Positions 1 through 10,105 are shown, counted from the stretch's first letter. The stretch is DNA of 64,000 nucleotides from Croceivirga radicis (GCF_002072105.2 NZ_MTBC01000003.1:124001-188000); one strand, 5' to 3'. The notes: generated by a model not told the origin, from the letters alone. Numbers and translations are program-made.

Positions 1-1
1 A

Positions 2-73
2 GACCATCATGTAATTAGAAATACCTATACGCAACTAGTTAAGGGTAAAGGACTTTGGGGCTACATTAGTTAA
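2..73 (+). CDS. Possible 3' end of an upstream gene (partial)
   Basis: An open frame enters from the left edge and stops at TAA 71-73, giving 23 residues that end in GKGLWGYIS. The composition looks coding and no other gene is nearby on this strand before leuC. The fragment is too short to assign a family, so the product is unknown. It could be chance, because only 24 codons are visible. Confidence 0.35.
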   Translation, partial: DHHVIRNTYTQLVKGKGLWGYIS

Positions 74-142
74 ACTGACCCAACTGTAACAATAGCCAAC
101 TTTTCTGTTGAACATCGTAATTTCATGTCCTACCCTACCCTG

Positions 143-182
143 TTGAAACAATGCTATTGCTTAGATTTGAAAGCTAAATTTG
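143..182 (+). promoter_or_regulatory. Candidate leu operon promoter (two TAnnTTTG boxes)
   Basis: Two copies of the Bacteroidota -7 consensus TAnnTTTG lie just before leuC: TAGATTTG at 162-169 and TAAATTTG at 175-182. A TTG at 143-145 is placed 16 nt before the first box and could act as the -33 element. Transcripts would have a very short leader before the ATG at 196, so no attenuator or leader peptide fits downstream of them. Confidence 0.5.
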
Positions 183-195
183 TAATTACAGAGAC

Positions 196-1605
196 ATGGG
201 TAAAACGCTTTTTGATAAAGTTTGGGATTCACACGTTGTTAAGAATATAGAAAACGGTCCGGACGTCCTATTTATAGACCGTCATTTGGTACATGAGGTA
301 ACAAGTCCGGTAGCCTTTTTAGGTCTTAAAAACAGAAATATTCCTGTTTTGTATCCAAATAGGACTTTTGCAACGGCAGACCACAATACCCCTACTATAA
401 ACCAACACTTACCAGTAAAAGACGAATTATCTGCAAATCAGCTAAAAGCATTAGAGAAAAATGCAGGTGAACATGGTATTCCTTACTGGGGCCTTGGACA
501 TGAAAAAAACGGAATTGTACACGTAATAGGTCCAGAAAACGGAATTACCGTTCCTGGTGCAACTATCGTGTGTGGAGATTCCCATACTTCTACTCACGGT
601 GCTTTTGGTGCCATTGCCTTTGGTATTGGAACATCAGAAGTAGAAATGGTATTGGCCAGCCAATGTATAATGCAGCCAAAGCCTAAAAAAATGCGAATTA
701 ATATTGAGGGCGAATTAAGCACGGCGGTTACGCCAAAAGACGTTGCCCTATTTATTATATCTAAACTTACCACTTCTGGCGCTACGGGTTATTTTGTAGA
801 ATACGCTGGTAGCGTTTTTAGAGAAATGAGTATGGAAGGCCGTATGACGGTTTGTAACTTAAGTATAGAAATGGGTGCCCGTGGTGGTATGATTGCCCCA
901 GACGAAAAAACATTTGAATATGTTAAAGGAAGAGAGTTTGCACCTAAAGGCACAGACTGGGATAAAGCCATGGCTTATTGGGAAACCTTATATACTGAAG
1001 ATGACGCTACGTTTGACAAGGAGTTAACTTTTGCGGCCAGCGAAATAGAACCTATGATTACCTACGGTACCAATCCAGGTATGGGCTTTGGTATTAGCAA
1101 CTCTATCCCAACGGCGGAACAAATAGACGGAGCTAAAGCAACCTTTGCTAAGTCATTAGCCTACATGGAGTTCAACGAGGGCGATTCTATGATTGGTAAA
1201 CCAATAGATTTTGTGTTCTTAGGAAGTTGCACCAACGGGCGAATTGAGGATTTTAGAGCTTTTGCTTCTATAATTAAAGGAAGAAAGAAAGCAGATAATG
1301 TAACGGCTTGGCTAGTTCCTGGTTCTCATAAGGTAGAAGCTGCCATTAAAGAAGAAGGAATTTTAGACATTTTACAAGAAGCTGGTTTTGAATTGCGAGA
1401 GCCTGGTTGCTCTGCTTGTTTAGCTATGAACGATGACAAGGTGCCTGCAGGCAAATATGCGGTAAGCACCAGTAACCGAAACTTTGAAGGCAGACAAGGT
1501 CCTGGCTCTAGAACACTTTTGGCAAGCCCGCTAGTTGCAGCAGCAGCAGCGGTAACGGGCAAGGTAACAGACCCAAGGGAATTAATGCAATTGCAAGAAG
1601 CATAA
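196..1605 (+). CDS. leuC: 3-isopropylmalate dehydratase large subunit
   Basis: LeuC and LeuD together isomerise 2-isopropylmalate to 3-isopropylmalate in leucine biosynthesis, using a [4Fe-4S] cluster in the cytoplasm. The 469-residue length is normal for the family. Cluster ligands are visible as C345 in [13 protein letters not shown] and C405/C408 in [12 protein letters not shown]. Other aconitase-family signatures are [14 protein letters not shown] (about 126-139) and the N-terminal [16 protein letters not shown]. The ATG at 196 begins the usual [11 protein letters not shown] start. It is the first gene of leuCDAB, with leuD 57 nt downstream on the same strand. A run of Ala codons near the 3' end (GCAGCAGCAGCAGCG) encodes the usual Ala-rich C-terminal helix. 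Confidence 0.97.
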   Translation: MGKTLFDKVWDSHVVKNIENGPDVLFIDRHLVHEVTSPVAFLGLKNRNIPVLYPNRTFATADHNTPTINQHLPVKDELSANQLKALEKNAGEHGIPYWGLGHEKNGIVHVIGPENGITVPGATIVCGDSHTSTHGAFGAIAFGIGTSEVEMVLASQCIMQPKPKKMRINIEGELSTAVTPKDVALFIISKLTTSGATGYFVEYAGSVFREMSMEGRMTVCNLSIEMGARGGMIAPDEKTFEYVKGREFAPKGTDWDKAMAYWETLYTEDDATFDKELTFAASEIEPMITYGTNPGMGFGISNSIPTAEQIDGAKATFAKSLAYMEFNEGDSMIGKPIDFVFLGSCTNGRIEDFRAFASIIKGRKKADNVTAWLVPGSHKVEAAIKEEGILDILQEAGFELREPGCSACLAMNDDKVPAGKYAVSTSNRNFEGRQGPGSRTLLASPLVAAAAAVTGKVTDPRELMQLQEA

Positions 1606-1662
1606 TCAATCTAAAATCTAAATATTTCTGCTCTAGCGGAAATCAAAATAAAGCATACGACT

Positions 1663-2259
1663 ATGGCATACGATAAATTTGAAGTTTTAACGAGTACCGC
1701 AGTACCTTTACCTATAGAAAACGTAGATACAGACCAGATTATTCCTGCTCGTTTCTTAAAAGCAACAGAACGTAAAGGATTTGGAGACAACCTTTTCCGT
1801 GATTGGAGATACAACAATGACGGAACTCCCAAAGAAAGTTTTGTACTAAATAATGCCCAATACGGCGGTAAAATTCTTGTAGGTGGTAAAAACTTTGGTT
1901 CTGGTTCCTCTAGAGAACATGCTGCTTGGGCAGTATACGATTATGGGTTTAGATGTGTAGTATCTAGTTTCTTTGCAGACATTTTTAGAAACAATTGTTT
2001 AAATGTTGGCGTATTACCGGTACAAGTGAGTCCAGAATTTTTAGAAAAGATTTTTAGGGCGATTGAAAAGAATCCACACACAGAACTAAAGGTAGATTTA
2101 CCTTCACAAACCATTACGCTTTCAGAAACCGGAGAATCAGAATCTTTTGATATCAACGAATACAAAAAAGGGAACCTTTTAAACGGCTTTGATGATATAG
2201 ATTACCTCCTAAATTTAAAAGAAGACATTAAGGAATTCGCTAGTTCTAGACCTATTTAA
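1663..2259 (+). CDS. leuD: 3-isopropylmalate dehydratase small subunit
   Basis: This is the swivel-domain partner of LeuC in the isopropylmalate isomerase. The 198-residue length fits the bacterial LeuD family (about 200). Family motifs seen are [14 protein letters not shown] near residues 20-33, [17 protein letters not shown] near 75-90, and [20 protein letters not shown] near 103-122. It sits 57 nt after leuC and 9 nt before the synthase gene, so it is co-transcribed. Nothing unusual is seen. Confidence 0.96.
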   Translation: MAYDKFEVLTSTAVPLPIENVDTDQIIPARFLKATERKGFGDNLFRDWRYNNDGTPKESFVLNNAQYGGKILVGGKNFGSGSSREHAAWAVYDYGFRCVVSSFFADIFRNNCLNVGVLPVQVSPEFLEKIFRAIEKNPHTELKVDLPSQTITLSETGESESFDINEYKKGNLLNGFDDIDYLLNLKEDIKEFASSRPI

Positions 2260-2268
2260 TAACATTGC

Positions 2269-3783
2269 ATGGCGAGAACCATAGAAATAATGGATACCAC
2301 CCTAAGGGATGGTGAACAAACCTCTGGAGTGTCTTTTACTGCCTCAGAAAAGCTCACTTTGGCCAAACTATTGCTAGAAGAACTAAAGGTAGACCGTATA
2401 GAAATTGCATCGGCACGTGTTTCCGAAGGGGAATTTCAAGCTGTCAAGAACATTACTTCTTGGGCCGCAGAGGCCAATTGCATAGATAAGGTAGAGGTTT
2501 TAACCTTTGTTGATGGTGGCAATTCTATAGATTGGATGCTTAAAGCTGGTGCAAGGGTGCAAAACCTGCTTACTAAGGGTTCTCTTAATCATTTAACCCA
2601 TCAACTTAGAAAAACACCCGAGGAACATTTTAAAGCTATTGAGGAAACCATTGTACAGGCTAAAGCAAACGGTATTGCCACTAATGTTTACTTAGAAGAT
2701 TGGAGCAATGGCATGCGTAATTCTCAAGATTATGTATTTCAATTTCTAGACTTTTTAACCCAACAACCTATTCAACGGGTTTTGTTACCAGATACCTTAG
2801 GCGTGCTTACACCAAAAGAAACGCATCAGTATATTTCTAAAATAGTAGCGCGTTATCCTAACACACATTTTGATTTTCATGGTCATAACGACTATGATTT
2901 AAGTGTAAGCAATGTCATGGAAGCTCTAGAGGCCGGTTGTCATGGATTACACCTTACCGTGAATGGTATGGGAGAACGTGCCGGTAATGCACCGCTAGCT
3001 AGTACCATTGCGGTAATCAATGATTTTTTACCAGAAATTGAAACCAGAGTACAGGAATCTAGCTTATACAAAGTAAGTAAATTGGTTTCTACGTTTACAG
3101 GATTTGGCATCCCAGCCAACAAACCAATTGTAGGAGAAAATGTTTTTACCCAAACTGCTGGAATACATGCAGATGGTGATAATAAAAATAATCTTTACTT
3201 TAATGATTTGTTGCCAGAACGTTTTGGTAGAAAACGGCAGTATGCCTTAGGAAAAACTTCTGGAAAAGCCAATATTTTAAAGAATTTACAAGAGCTAGGA
3301 CTTACCCTTAATGAAGATGAGGTAAAAAAGGTTACCGAAAGGATTATAGAGCTGGGCGATAAGAAGGAAAAAGTTACCAAAGAAGACTTACCCTACATTA
3401 TTTCTGATGTATTGGACAGTAGTGCCTTTCAACAAAAGGTCTTTATAAAATCCTATGTTCTTACACATGCTAAAGGATTAAAACCTTCTACTACCCTATC
3501 CATAGAGATTGAAGGGAAAATTTTTGAAGAAAATGCACAAGGCGATGGACAGTTTGATGCCTTCATCACTGCCTTGAAAAAAATATACAAACAAATTGAC
3601 CGTGAGCTTCCAAAGTTGATAGATTATGCCGTACGTATACCACCAGGCAGTAATTCTGATGCCCTTTGCGAAACCATGATAACATGGAAGACCAAGAAGC
3701 AGGATTTTGTAACAACGGGCTTGGATTCTGACCAAACGGTATCTGCAATCAAGGCCACGGAAAAAATGTTGAACTTAATTTGA
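2269..3783 (+). CDS. leuA: 2-isopropylmalate synthase-type (LeuA/CimA family) enzyme
   Basis: This is a DRE-TIM metallolyase that condenses acetyl-CoA with a 2-oxo acid. From its place in leuCDAB the expected substrate is 2-oxoisovalerate, giving 2-isopropylmalate. The N-terminal TIM barrel carries the metal and general-base motif DTTLRDGEQTSG at about residues 9-20, the metal-binding HGHND near residue 205, and NGMGERAGNAPL near residue 232. The C-terminal third (from about 380) resembles the LeuA regulatory dimer domain that binds leucine in the family. At 504 residues it belongs to the short, divergent LeuA/citramalate-synthase type common in Bacteroidota. It could therefore be a citramalate synthase using pyruvate, and sequence alone does not settle this. 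leuB follows after 24 nt. Confidence 0.85.
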   Translation: MARTIEIMDTTLRDGEQTSGVSFTASEKLTLAKLLLEELKVDRIEIASARVSEGEFQAVKNITSWAAEANCIDKVEVLTFVDGGNSIDWMLKAGARVQNLLTKGSLNHLTHQLRKTPEEHFKAIEETIVQAKANGIATNVYLEDWSNGMRNSQDYVFQFLDFLTQQPIQRVLLPDTLGVLTPKETHQYISKIVARYPNTHFDFHGHNDYDLSVSNVMEALEAGCHGLHLTVNGMGERAGNAPLASTIAVINDFLPEIETRVQESSLYKVSKLVSTFTGFGIPANKPIVGENVFTQTAGIHADGDNKNNLYFNDLLPERFGRKRQYALGKTSGKANILKNLQELGLTLNEDEVKKVTERIIELGDKKEKVTKEDLPYIISDVLDSSAFQQKVFIKSYVLTHAKGLKPSTTLSIEIEGKIFEENAQGDGQFDAFITALKKIYKQIDRELPKLIDYAVRIPPGSNSDALCETMITWKTKKQDFVTTGLDSDQTVSAIKATEKMLNLI

Positions 3784-3807
3784 TAACCACACTTAGATAC
3801 TACATAC

Positions 3808-4863
3808 ATGAAATTAAATATTGCCTTATTGGCAGGAGACGGAATTGGACCAGAAGTTATAGATCAAGCGGTTAAAGTTAGTGATGCCGTAGCCCAAAAA
3901 TTTGGGCACGATATTACTTGGAAGCCTGCACTTACTGGTGCAGCTGCCATTGACGCCGTGGGAGAGCCTTATCCGGACGAGACACATGAAGTTTGTGCTA
4001 ATGCAGATGCTGTCCTATTTGGCGCAATAGGCGACCCACGTTTTGACAATGACCCTTCTGCAAAAGTAAGACCAGAACAAGGCCTATTAAAAATGCGTAA
4101 AAAACTGGGGTTGTTCGCCAATGTACGTCCAACTTTCACTTTTCCTTCTTTAATAGATAAATCACCTTTAAAAAGAGACCGTATAGAAGGAACCGATTTA
4201 ATAATCCTTAGGGAACTAACCGGTGGAGTATACTTTGGTGAAAGAGGTAGACTAAATGATGGTGACACCGCTTTTGACACCATGACGTATCATCGTTTTG
4301 AAATTGAGCGCTTGGCTAAAAAGGGTTTTGAAATGGCTTTAAAACGTGGAAAAAGATTGTGCTGCGTGGATAAAGCTAACGTTTTAGAGGCTTCTCGTCT
4401 TTGGAGAGAAACCGTACAAGCCATGGAAAAAGATTACCCAGAAGTAGAGGTAACTTATGAATTTGTAGATGCCGTAGCCATGCGTTTAATACAATGGCCC
4501 AAAGGATATGATGTAATAATTACCGCTAACCTATTTGGCGATATTTTAACCGATGAGGCTTCTGTAATCTCTGGATCTATGGGACTAATGCCTTCCTCTT
4601 CTGTTGGGAGTGAAGTTTCTTTATATGAACCTATACACGGCTCGTATCCACAAGCTGCGGGTAAAGACATCGCTAATCCGTTAGCAACGGTATTATCTGC
4701 CGCAATGCTTTTTGAGGATAAAGGGCTTTCTGAAGAAGCGCAAGCTATCCGTAATGTGGTAAACAAATCTTTAGCAGAAGGTATCGTAACCGAAGATTTA
4801 GCTGAAGGTGGTAAGGCGTACAAAACCTCGGAGGTTGGGGATTGGTTGGCCAAAAACATTTAA
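3808..4863 (+). CDS. leuB: 3-isopropylmalate dehydrogenase
   Basis: LeuB oxidises and decarboxylates 3-isopropylmalate to 2-ketoisocaproate with NAD+. At 351 residues it has normal length. Signatures are GDGIGPEVIDQAVKV at the N-terminus, the substrate-binding Arg-rich stretch RPEQGLLKMRKKLGLFANVRP around residues 90-112, LRELTGGVYFGERG, VDKANVLEASRLWRE, and the cofactor loop EPIHGSYPQAAGKDIANPLA near residue 275. It is the last gene of the leuCDAB operon, and the stop codon is followed 19 nt later by a strong terminator. Confidence 0.97.
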   Translation: MKLNIALLAGDGIGPEVIDQAVKVSDAVAQKFGHDITWKPALTGAAAIDAVGEPYPDETHEVCANADAVLFGAIGDPRFDNDPSAKVRPEQGLLKMRKKLGLFANVRPTFTFPSLIDKSPLKRDRIEGTDLIILRELTGGVYFGERGRLNDGDTAFDTMTYHRFEIERLAKKGFEMALKRGKRLCCVDKANVLEASRLWRETVQAMEKDYPEVEVTYEFVDAVAMRLIQWPKGYDVIITANLFGDILTDEASVISGSMGLMPSSSVGSEVSLYEPIHGSYPQAAGKDIANPLATVLSAAMLFEDKGLSEEAQAIRNVVNKSLAEGIVTEDLAEGGKAYKTSEVGDWLAKNI

Positions 4864-4882
4864 GCCATAACTTATAATAACC

Positions 4883-4918
4883 AAAAAAGGCCTGAACTAA
4901 GCATTCAGGCCTTTTTTT
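4883..4918. terminator. Bidirectional rho-independent terminator
   Basis: The stem GGCCTGAA/TTCAGGCC has a 7-nt loop (CTAAGCA) and is flanked by A6 on the left and T7 on the right, so it can stop both the leu operon (plus) and the MFS gene (minus), whose stop codon is 17 nt away. Confidence 0.9.
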
Positions 4919-4934
4919 ATTTCTTTAAAATACA

Positions 4935-6161
4935 TTAGCAACAAGAGGCTAACTGTTTTTTTTGTTTCTCGGCTTTTACTTTTTGCTTTCTATAAACCAT
5001 AATACCAACAGCAATTAGAACACCTAAACCAGCCAAAATAGCACCTACCACACTGGCTGCAGTTACGCTAAATCCAAAAACCAATGGTAGTCCGGCTAAA
5101 TATGCACCAGAAGCATTACCTATATTAAATGCACTTTGGTTCATTGAAGCACCAATTTTCTCAGCTCCTTTTGCACTATTGATAATTGCCATTTGCAAGG
5201 GCGCGGCAACCGTAAAGGTGATTAATCCAATAGAAAAGGCTAAAACCAATACTACAATGGCATTAAATGCAAAAAAGGAATTAATCAATAAAACCAGGCT
5301 CATTGCTGTTAAACTTATTATCACCGATTTTAAAGGCTTATATACCTCTGCCATTCTAGCGCCAATAAAATTACCTAACACCATTCCTGCACCAGCAATT
5401 ACCATAGCATAGCTTACCACGTACTCTGGTAAATTGGCCACATCCGTTATCAAAGGAGCAATATAACTGTACCATGCAAAAAAACCACCTGTACCTATGG
5501 CCGTTAAAGCAATTATGGCCCATAGCTCTCCGTTTTTGAATACTGGTACATTAGCCTTAGGCTGCTCTTTTTCATCGGATTGCTGTTTTACCTCACCATC
5601 AATTTTAGGCATCCAGAAAAAGATGCTCAAAAAAGTTAGTATACCAACAATACCCACTAGGAAAAAAGAGATGCTCCAGCTATAGGTTTGTCCTAGATAG
5701 GTACCTAATGGAACACCTATCAAATTCGCAACGGTTAAGCCCGAAAACATTATGGCGATAGCTTGGGCCGCCTTTCCTTCTTTTGCTAAAGTAGTGGCAA
5801 CTATAGAGCCAATTCCAAAAAATGCACCGTGTGGTAAGCCGGATAAAAAGCGCATGCTCAACATGGTATAGTAATTTGGAGAAAAGGCAGACAAAGTATT
5901 GAAAACCGTAAACCAAACCATTAATAGCAATAACATTTTTCTAGAAGGCAATTTATCGCACATAGAGGCTAATAAAGGTGCGCCTACTACAACACCTAAA
6001 GCATATGCCGCTATAAAGTGCCCTGCCTCTGGAATACTTACCTGTAAACCATTTGCTACCTCTGGTAAAATACCCATGATAACAAACTCGGTTAAGCCAA
6101 TTCCAAAACCACCTAAGGCTAATGAAAGTAAGGCTTTTTTATTGTTGAATTTTTTCTCCAT
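4935..6161 (-). CDS. MFS transporter, AraJ/YdhP-like drug or sugar exporter
   Basis: A 12-helix major facilitator permease of 408 residues, the standard length for the group. After a short charged N-terminus (MEKKFNNKKALLSLALGGF) come the helix-1 motif GIGLTEFVIMGILPEVA and the loop-2/3 signature ASMCDKLPSRKMLLLLM, a variant of the MFS A-motif. A polar loop at about 190-206 (KIDGEVKQQSDEKEQPKAN) separates the two six-helix halves, and the C-terminus is a Lys-rich tail ending in SCC. This subgroup (AraJ, YdhP, NepI relatives) exports sugars, nucleosides or drugs by proton antiport. The substrate cannot be read from sequence. It is transcribed alone, convergent with leuB. Confidence 0.85.
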   Translation of the reverse strand: MEKKFNNKKALLSLALGGFGIGLTEFVIMGILPEVANGLQVSIPEAGHFIAAYALGVVVGAPLLASMCDKLPSRKMLLLLMVWFTVFNTLSAFSPNYYTMLSMRFLSGLPHGAFFGIGSIVATTLAKEGKAAQAIAIMFSGLTVANLIGVPLGTYLGQTYSWSISFFLVGIVGILTFLSIFFWMPKIDGEVKQQSDEKEQPKANVPVFKNGELWAIIALTAIGTGGFFAWYSYIAPLITDVANLPEYVVSYAMVIAGAGMVLGNFIGARMAEVYKPLKSVIISLTAMSLVLLINSFFAFNAIVVLVLAFSIGLITFTVAAPLQMAIINSAKGAEKIGASMNQSAFNIGNASGAYLAGLPLVFGFSVTAASVVGAILAGLGVLIAVGIMVYRKQKVKAEKQKKQLASCC

Positions 6162-6342
6162 TTATAGTTGCTTATCAGTTCGTTTTTAATGAACAATTAG
6201 GGTACAAAAATGCAATATCACCATAGTTCTCAAAACGATTGAATTTGCAAATATCTATGCTATTTTAACAACAAAAAACAACTAAGGATTAATTGTATGT
6301 TAAAATAGTGCAAAATTGAGTTTGCAATTGTGCACCACTAGT
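6162..6342. other. Intergenic region upstream of the MFS gene
   Basis: 181 nt between the MFS start and the DUF4197 stop. It must hold the MFS promoter, but I find no match to the minus-strand TAnnTTTG box and no clear hairpin. It is AT-rich and featureless by eye. Confidence 0.5.
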
Positions 6343-7056
6343 TTATTGTAGTGCAAATACTTTCTGCAATAACGCGGTAGTTCTAGAAGATACAGAATTT
6401 CTAATTTCTTTTTCTTTGTCGCCTACTTTTACAAACAAACCGTCAATTGCCTGATTGGTTACGTACTCTGTCAAATTTGGATTTACCGGTTTCACCAATG
6501 GAACGGTATTGTATTTCTGAATAATAGTTGCCCAAATATCGTTTGCTCCTACTTTATCTAATGAAGCAGCAATTTTTGGTTCAAAAGCAGCTGCTAATTT
6601 AGTAGAGGTACTACCCTCTAAATATTCAGTAGCGGCCAGATCATTGGAAGATGTCAAAATGGTTTTAGCATCGGCAAAAGTAAAATCCTTAATGGCCTGC
6701 ACAAAGATTGGTTTTGCTTCGCTCACTGCATCTTCTGCAGCCCTATTCAATACCTTCAATCCTTCATCTGCTAAGTTAGACAGGCCTATTTTACGCAGTG
6801 TTGCGTCTACCTTCTGTAGTTCTTCTGGTAATAAAATTTTGACCGCTTCATCTTTGAAGTAACCATCTTCCTTATTCAAGATATTTACCCCTTCTACCAC
6901 ACCAAACTCAAGTGCTTGTTTTAAACCGCCAATGATTTCTTCTTGGGTTACCGGACCACCTGTGGTAGGCAAATTATTTACTACTTGTTGCAATTCTGCG
7001 CAGCTGCCAAAAGTGAGCAACACTGCTAATACTATTGTAATTTTAGATATTTTCAT
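6343..7056 (-). CDS. DUF4197 domain-containing lipoprotein
   Basis: A 237-residue envelope protein of the DUF4197 family; its biochemical function is unknown. The ATG at 7056 starts a typical lipoprotein signal (MKISKITIVLAVLLTFGSCAEL) with the lipobox Cys at residue 18. An in-frame upstream start would add 12 residues ahead of the signal peptide and is less likely. The mature part carries the family's strongly conserved blocks KILLPEELQKVDATLRKIGLS, ADEGLKVLNRAAEDAVSEAKPIF, and the C-terminal SSRTTALLQKVFALQ. It is monocistronic, behind the gapN terminator. Confidence 0.88.
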   Translation of the reverse strand: MKISKITIVLAVLLTFGSCAELQQVVNNLPTTGGPVTQEEIIGGLKQALEFGVVEGVNILNKEDGYFKDEAVKILLPEELQKVDATLRKIGLSNLADEGLKVLNRAAEDAVSEAKPIFVQAIKDFTFADAKTILTSSNDLAATEYLEGSTSTKLAAAFEPKIAASLDKVGANDIWATIIQKYNTVPLVKPVNPNLTEYVTNQAIDGLFVKVGDKEKEIRNSVSSRTTALLQKVFALQ

Positions 7057-7096
7057 AGTTACTATTTTTAAAGTATTCCAAAAGTATAACAATCCA

Positions 7097-7124
7097 CAAA
7101 AAAAGCCCTTGTTAAAACAAGGGC
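7097..7124 (-). terminator. Rho-independent terminator after gapN
   Basis: Perfect stem GCCCTTGTT/AACAAGGGC (7105-7124) with a 2-nt centre. On the minus strand it is followed by a run of seven T (7098-7104). It lies 30 nt past the gapN stop. Confidence 0.88.
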
Positions 7125-7153
7125 CGCACAGTTTTAATTCTAGTTAATTGCAA

Positions 7154-8743
7154 TTATAATATGTAATCCGTACTTAAAAAGTTGCTCACCTTAGCTTCTA
7201 ATAGTTGCTCTACTGTTTCATTGTTCACCTCATTGTCTTTAAAGGCAACAAACGTTCTAATACTAAAAGAACGTAAAGCATCGTGCACGCTCAAAGTTGC
7301 TTGCGCAGAGTCTTTTCTCCCTGTAAACGGGTACACGTCTGGTCCGCGTTGGCAAGAACTGTTCAGGTTTACCCTACAAACCAAGTTGGCCAAAGTATCA
7401 ATTAAAGGCGATAAGGTATAAACGTCTTTACCAAATAGACTCACCTGTTGTCCGTAATTAGATTCTGCCATATCATCTAAAGGTTCAGAAATATCCTTGA
7501 AAGACAACACGGGTACTACTGGTCCAAATTGCTCTTCTTGGTACACACGCATATCCTTTGTTACGGGATACAATACCGCTGGCCAAATGTAATTATCAAA
7601 ACGCTGCCCGCCTTTTTCGTTCATAATCTTAGCACCTTTTGCTATGGCGTCATCTATTAATTCTTGAATATAATCTGGTTTTCCAGGTTCTGGTAGTGGC
7701 GTAAGCTTAACGCCATCTTCCCATGGATTACCAAATTTTAGAGCATCGATAGCCTTGGTATATTTCTCAAAAAATTCGTCTTTAACCTCTTCGTGAACAT
7801 AAACCACTTTAAGAGCGGTACACCGTTGCCCGTTAAATGAGGTTGTCCCAGCAATAACTTCGTTCACCGTTAAATCCATATTTGCATCCGGTAGCACTAT
7901 GGCCGGATTTTTAGCTTCGAGCCCCAAAACTAATCTTAGCCTATTGCTTTTTGGATGTTGCTCTTGCAATGCATTGGCCGATTTACTATTACCAATTAAT
8001 GCCAAAACGTCTACTTTTCCTGTTTGCATAATTGGCGCAGCAACTGCCCTACCCCTACCAAAAAGAATATTGACCACACCTTTTGGAAAACTACTTTGAA
8101 ACGCCTCAAGTAAAGGTGCTATTAACAAAACCCCATGTTTTGCAGGCTTAAAAATAGTAGTGTTACCCATGATTATCGCGGGAATTAATAGCGCAAACGT
8201 CTCGTTTAAAGGATAATTGTAAGGGCCTAAGCACAATACAACTCCCAAAGGTCCACGGCGTATGTGTGCATAAACGCCATCATGCTTTTGAAATTTAGCC
8301 GAGTCTCTATCTAACTGCTTGTAATCTTCTATTGTATCGTAAATGTATTCAACGGTACGATCAAATTCTTTGTAAGAATCGGGCTTAGACTTCCCTATTT
8401 CCCACATTAAGAGTTTAACTACCTCTTCTCTTTTGGCCTCCATCTTTTTTACAAAGGTTTCCATACACTCAATACGGTCCTTTACTTTCATGGTAGGCCA
8501 CAAGCCCTGACCTTGGTCATACGCTTTTAAAGCTGCATCTAATGCATCTAGAGCCTCTTTTTCTCCCATATCTGGGATACTTCCTAAAATGGTAGGTTGG
8601 TAATCTTCTGTACTAGAAATAGTGGAAATAACTTCTGTTGTAGCGCCATTCCACGCTCTAAGTTCACCATTGACTAAATAATGCCTTTGGTGTTTTTGTT
8701 CTTTTATTTGAAATTCTTCAGGAATTTGTGGTGTTGTTGTCAT
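7154..8743 (-). CDS. gapN: NADP-dependent glyceraldehyde-3-phosphate dehydrogenase (non-phosphorylating, ALDH family)
   Basis: An aldehyde dehydrogenase superfamily enzyme of 529 residues. The closest recognised type is GapN, which oxidises glyceraldehyde 3-phosphate directly to 3-phosphoglycerate and yields NADPH. Visible ALDH features are [26 protein letters not shown] (N-proximal substrate and cofactor channel), IFKPAKHG, the general-base Glu in [18 protein letters not shown], and the nucleophile Cys in [33 protein letters not shown] is the conserved C-terminal block. The gene follows ilvA by 46 nt on the same strand and ends at a terminator, so ilvA-gapN is probably one transcript. The exact aldehyde substrate is inferred. 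Confidence 0.8.
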   Translation of the reverse strand: MTTTPQIPEEFQIKEQKHQRHYLVNGELRAWNGATTEVISTISSTEDYQPTILGSIPDMGEKEALDALDAALKAYDQGQGLWPTMKVKDRIECMETFVKKMEAKREEVVKLLMWEIGKSKPDSYKEFDRTVEYIYDTIEDYKQLDRDSAKFQKHDGVYAHIRRGPLGVVLCLGPYNYPLNETFALLIPAIIMGNTTIFKPAKHGVLLIAPLLEAFQSSFPKGVVNILFGRGRAVAAPIMQTGKVDVLALIGNSKSANALQEQHPKSNRLRLVLGLEAKNPAIVLPDANMDLTVNEVIAGTTSFNGQRCTALKVVYVHEEVKDEFFEKYTKAIDALKFGNPWEDGVKLTPLPEPGKPDYIQELIDDAIAKGAKIMNEKGGQRFDNYIWPAVLYPVTKDMRVYQEEQFGPVVPVLSFKDISEPLDDMAESNYGQQVSLFGKDVYTLSPLIDTLANLVCRVNLNSSCQRGPDVYPFTGRKDSAQATLSVHDALRSFSIRTFVAFKDNEVNNETVEQLLEAKVSNFLSTDYIL

Positions 8744-8789
8744 GCTAAGTGTTCTTGTATTTAATCCCTTTTTTAAGTTAGATTTAAGT

Positions 8790-10055
8790 TTAAATCAAGT
8801 ATTGAAACAAATCTGGCTTATCATTTAAATAGTCGCCAAAAAAGTTATTTTCTTTCATACGTTTAATCAGTGGCTCCAAGTCTAAAGGCGACTGCAACTC
8901 TATACCCACAACGGCCGGTGCATCTTCCCTACTAGACTTTTTAGAATATTCAAAATGGGTTATATCATCTGTAGGCCCTAAAATATCTGCCACAAATTGT
9001 TTTAATGCCCCAGGTCTTTGCGGAAAACGAACAATAAAATAATGTTTTACCTTACCATATAACAGCGCTCGTTCTTTAATTTCTGCAGTTCTAGTAATAT
9101 CATTGTTACTACCACTAACAATACAGACCACATTTTTACCCTTTAATCGCTCGCTAAATTGACCCAATGCCGCAATAGTTAACGCACCAGCAGGTTCTAC
9201 AACTATAGCATCCCTGTTGTACAAGTCTAAAATGGCCTGGCAAACCAAACCTTCTGGCACTGTAACCATCTGACTCAAATGCTGTTTACAAATATTAAAA
9301 TTAAGTGTTCCTACGCGCTTTACCGCAGCGCCATCTATAAATTTATCAATTTCTTCAAGTACTGTTACATTACCCAACTCCATGGATTTTTTCATGGAAG
9401 GAGCACCTTCTGGTTCTACCCCGATTATCTGGGTGTTGGGAGACAATTCTTTAAAAACCGAACAGATACCAGACACCAAACCACCACCACCAACAGGTAC
9501 AAAAACATAATCTATAGGCATTTTAGTTTGGTTGAGCAGTTCTAGACCAACAGTGGCTTGTCCTTCTATAATCTTTGGGTCGTCGAATGGGTGCACAAAC
9601 GTTTTACCTTGCTCATCACATTCCTTTTGGGCTGCCAGATAGGCATCATCAAAAGTATCACCGCTTAAAACTACGGTAACCCAATCGCCACCAAACATTT
9701 TGGTTTGGTCTATCTTTTGTTTTGGGGTTACCACTGGCATGTAAATGGTTCCTTTAACCCCAAGATGGCTACAAGCAAACGCTACACCCTGTGCATGATT
9801 ACCCGCACTGGCACAAACCACTCCATTTTCCAATGCTTCTTTGGAAAGTGAATGAATTTTATTGAAAGCACCACGAATTTTGTAGCTACGTACCCGTTGT
9901 AAGTCTTCGCGTTTTAACAATACATTAGCCCCAAGTGCTTTGCTTAGCCGTATACTTTCTTGCAAAGGTGTTTCTTCTGCGATACTACTTATGGTAATCG
10001 CAGCTTGCTGTATTGCACTTATTTTGGGAACATACGTATTACTTTCTTCTTTCAT
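8790..10055 (-). CDS. ilvA: Threonine ammonia-lyase (threonine deaminase)
   Basis: A PLP enzyme that converts threonine to 2-ketobutyrate, the first step to isoleucine. At 421 residues it is the shorter IlvA type. The PLP lysine lies in the family motif [14 protein letters not shown] (about residues 55-68). The phosphate-binding glycine loop is [11 protein letters not shown] near residue 190. The segment [18 protein letters not shown] (from about 340) starts a single ACT-like regulatory domain, which in this family responds to isoleucine. Its start lies just past a terminator-like hairpin after ilvC, so expression may depend partly on read-through. Confidence 0.95.
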   Translation of the reverse strand: MKEESNTYVPKISAIQQAAITISSIAEETPLQESIRLSKALGANVLLKREDLQRVRSYKIRGAFNKIHSLSKEALENGVVCASAGNHAQGVAFACSHLGVKGTIYMPVVTPKQKIDQTKMFGGDWVTVVLSGDTFDDAYLAAQKECDEQGKTFVHPFDDPKIIEGQATVGLELLNQTKMPIDYVFVPVGGGGLVSGICSVFKELSPNTQIIGVEPEGAPSMKKSMELGNVTVLEEIDKFIDGAAVKRVGTLNFNICKQHLSQMVTVPEGLVCQAILDLYNRDAIVVEPAGALTIAALGQFSERLKGKNVVCIVSGSNNDITRTAEIKERALLYGKVKHYFIVRFPQRPGALKQFVADILGPTDDITHFEYSKKSSREDAPAVVGIELQSPLDLEPLIKRMKENNFFGDYLNDKPDLFQYLI

Positions 10056-10069
10056 TCAAAAAAAGATAT

Positions 10070-10095
10070 AAAAAAAGGCAGGTTTTGAACCTGCC
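10070..10095 (-). terminator. Terminator-like hairpin between ilvC and ilvA
   Basis: Stem GGCAGGTT/AACCTGCC with loop TTG at 10077-10095, followed on the minus strand by seven T (10070-10076). It lies between the ilvC stop (10106) and the ilvA start (10055), so it would uncouple ilvA from the ilvDB-MT-NC transcript or allow partial read-through. Confidence 0.85.
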
Positions 10096-10105
10096 TTGTA
10101 TTGTT

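Noticed and set aside
125-230. A short ATG frame ahead of leuC that might be a leucine leader peptide
   Set aside because: It starts upstream of the likely promoter boxes, is not Leu-rich enough, runs into leuC in another frame, and has no terminator/antiterminator pair.
1533-1556. GCA/GCG trinucleotide repeat near the end of leuC
   Set aside because: It encodes the usual Ala-rich C-terminal helix of LeuC and is not a separate repeat element.
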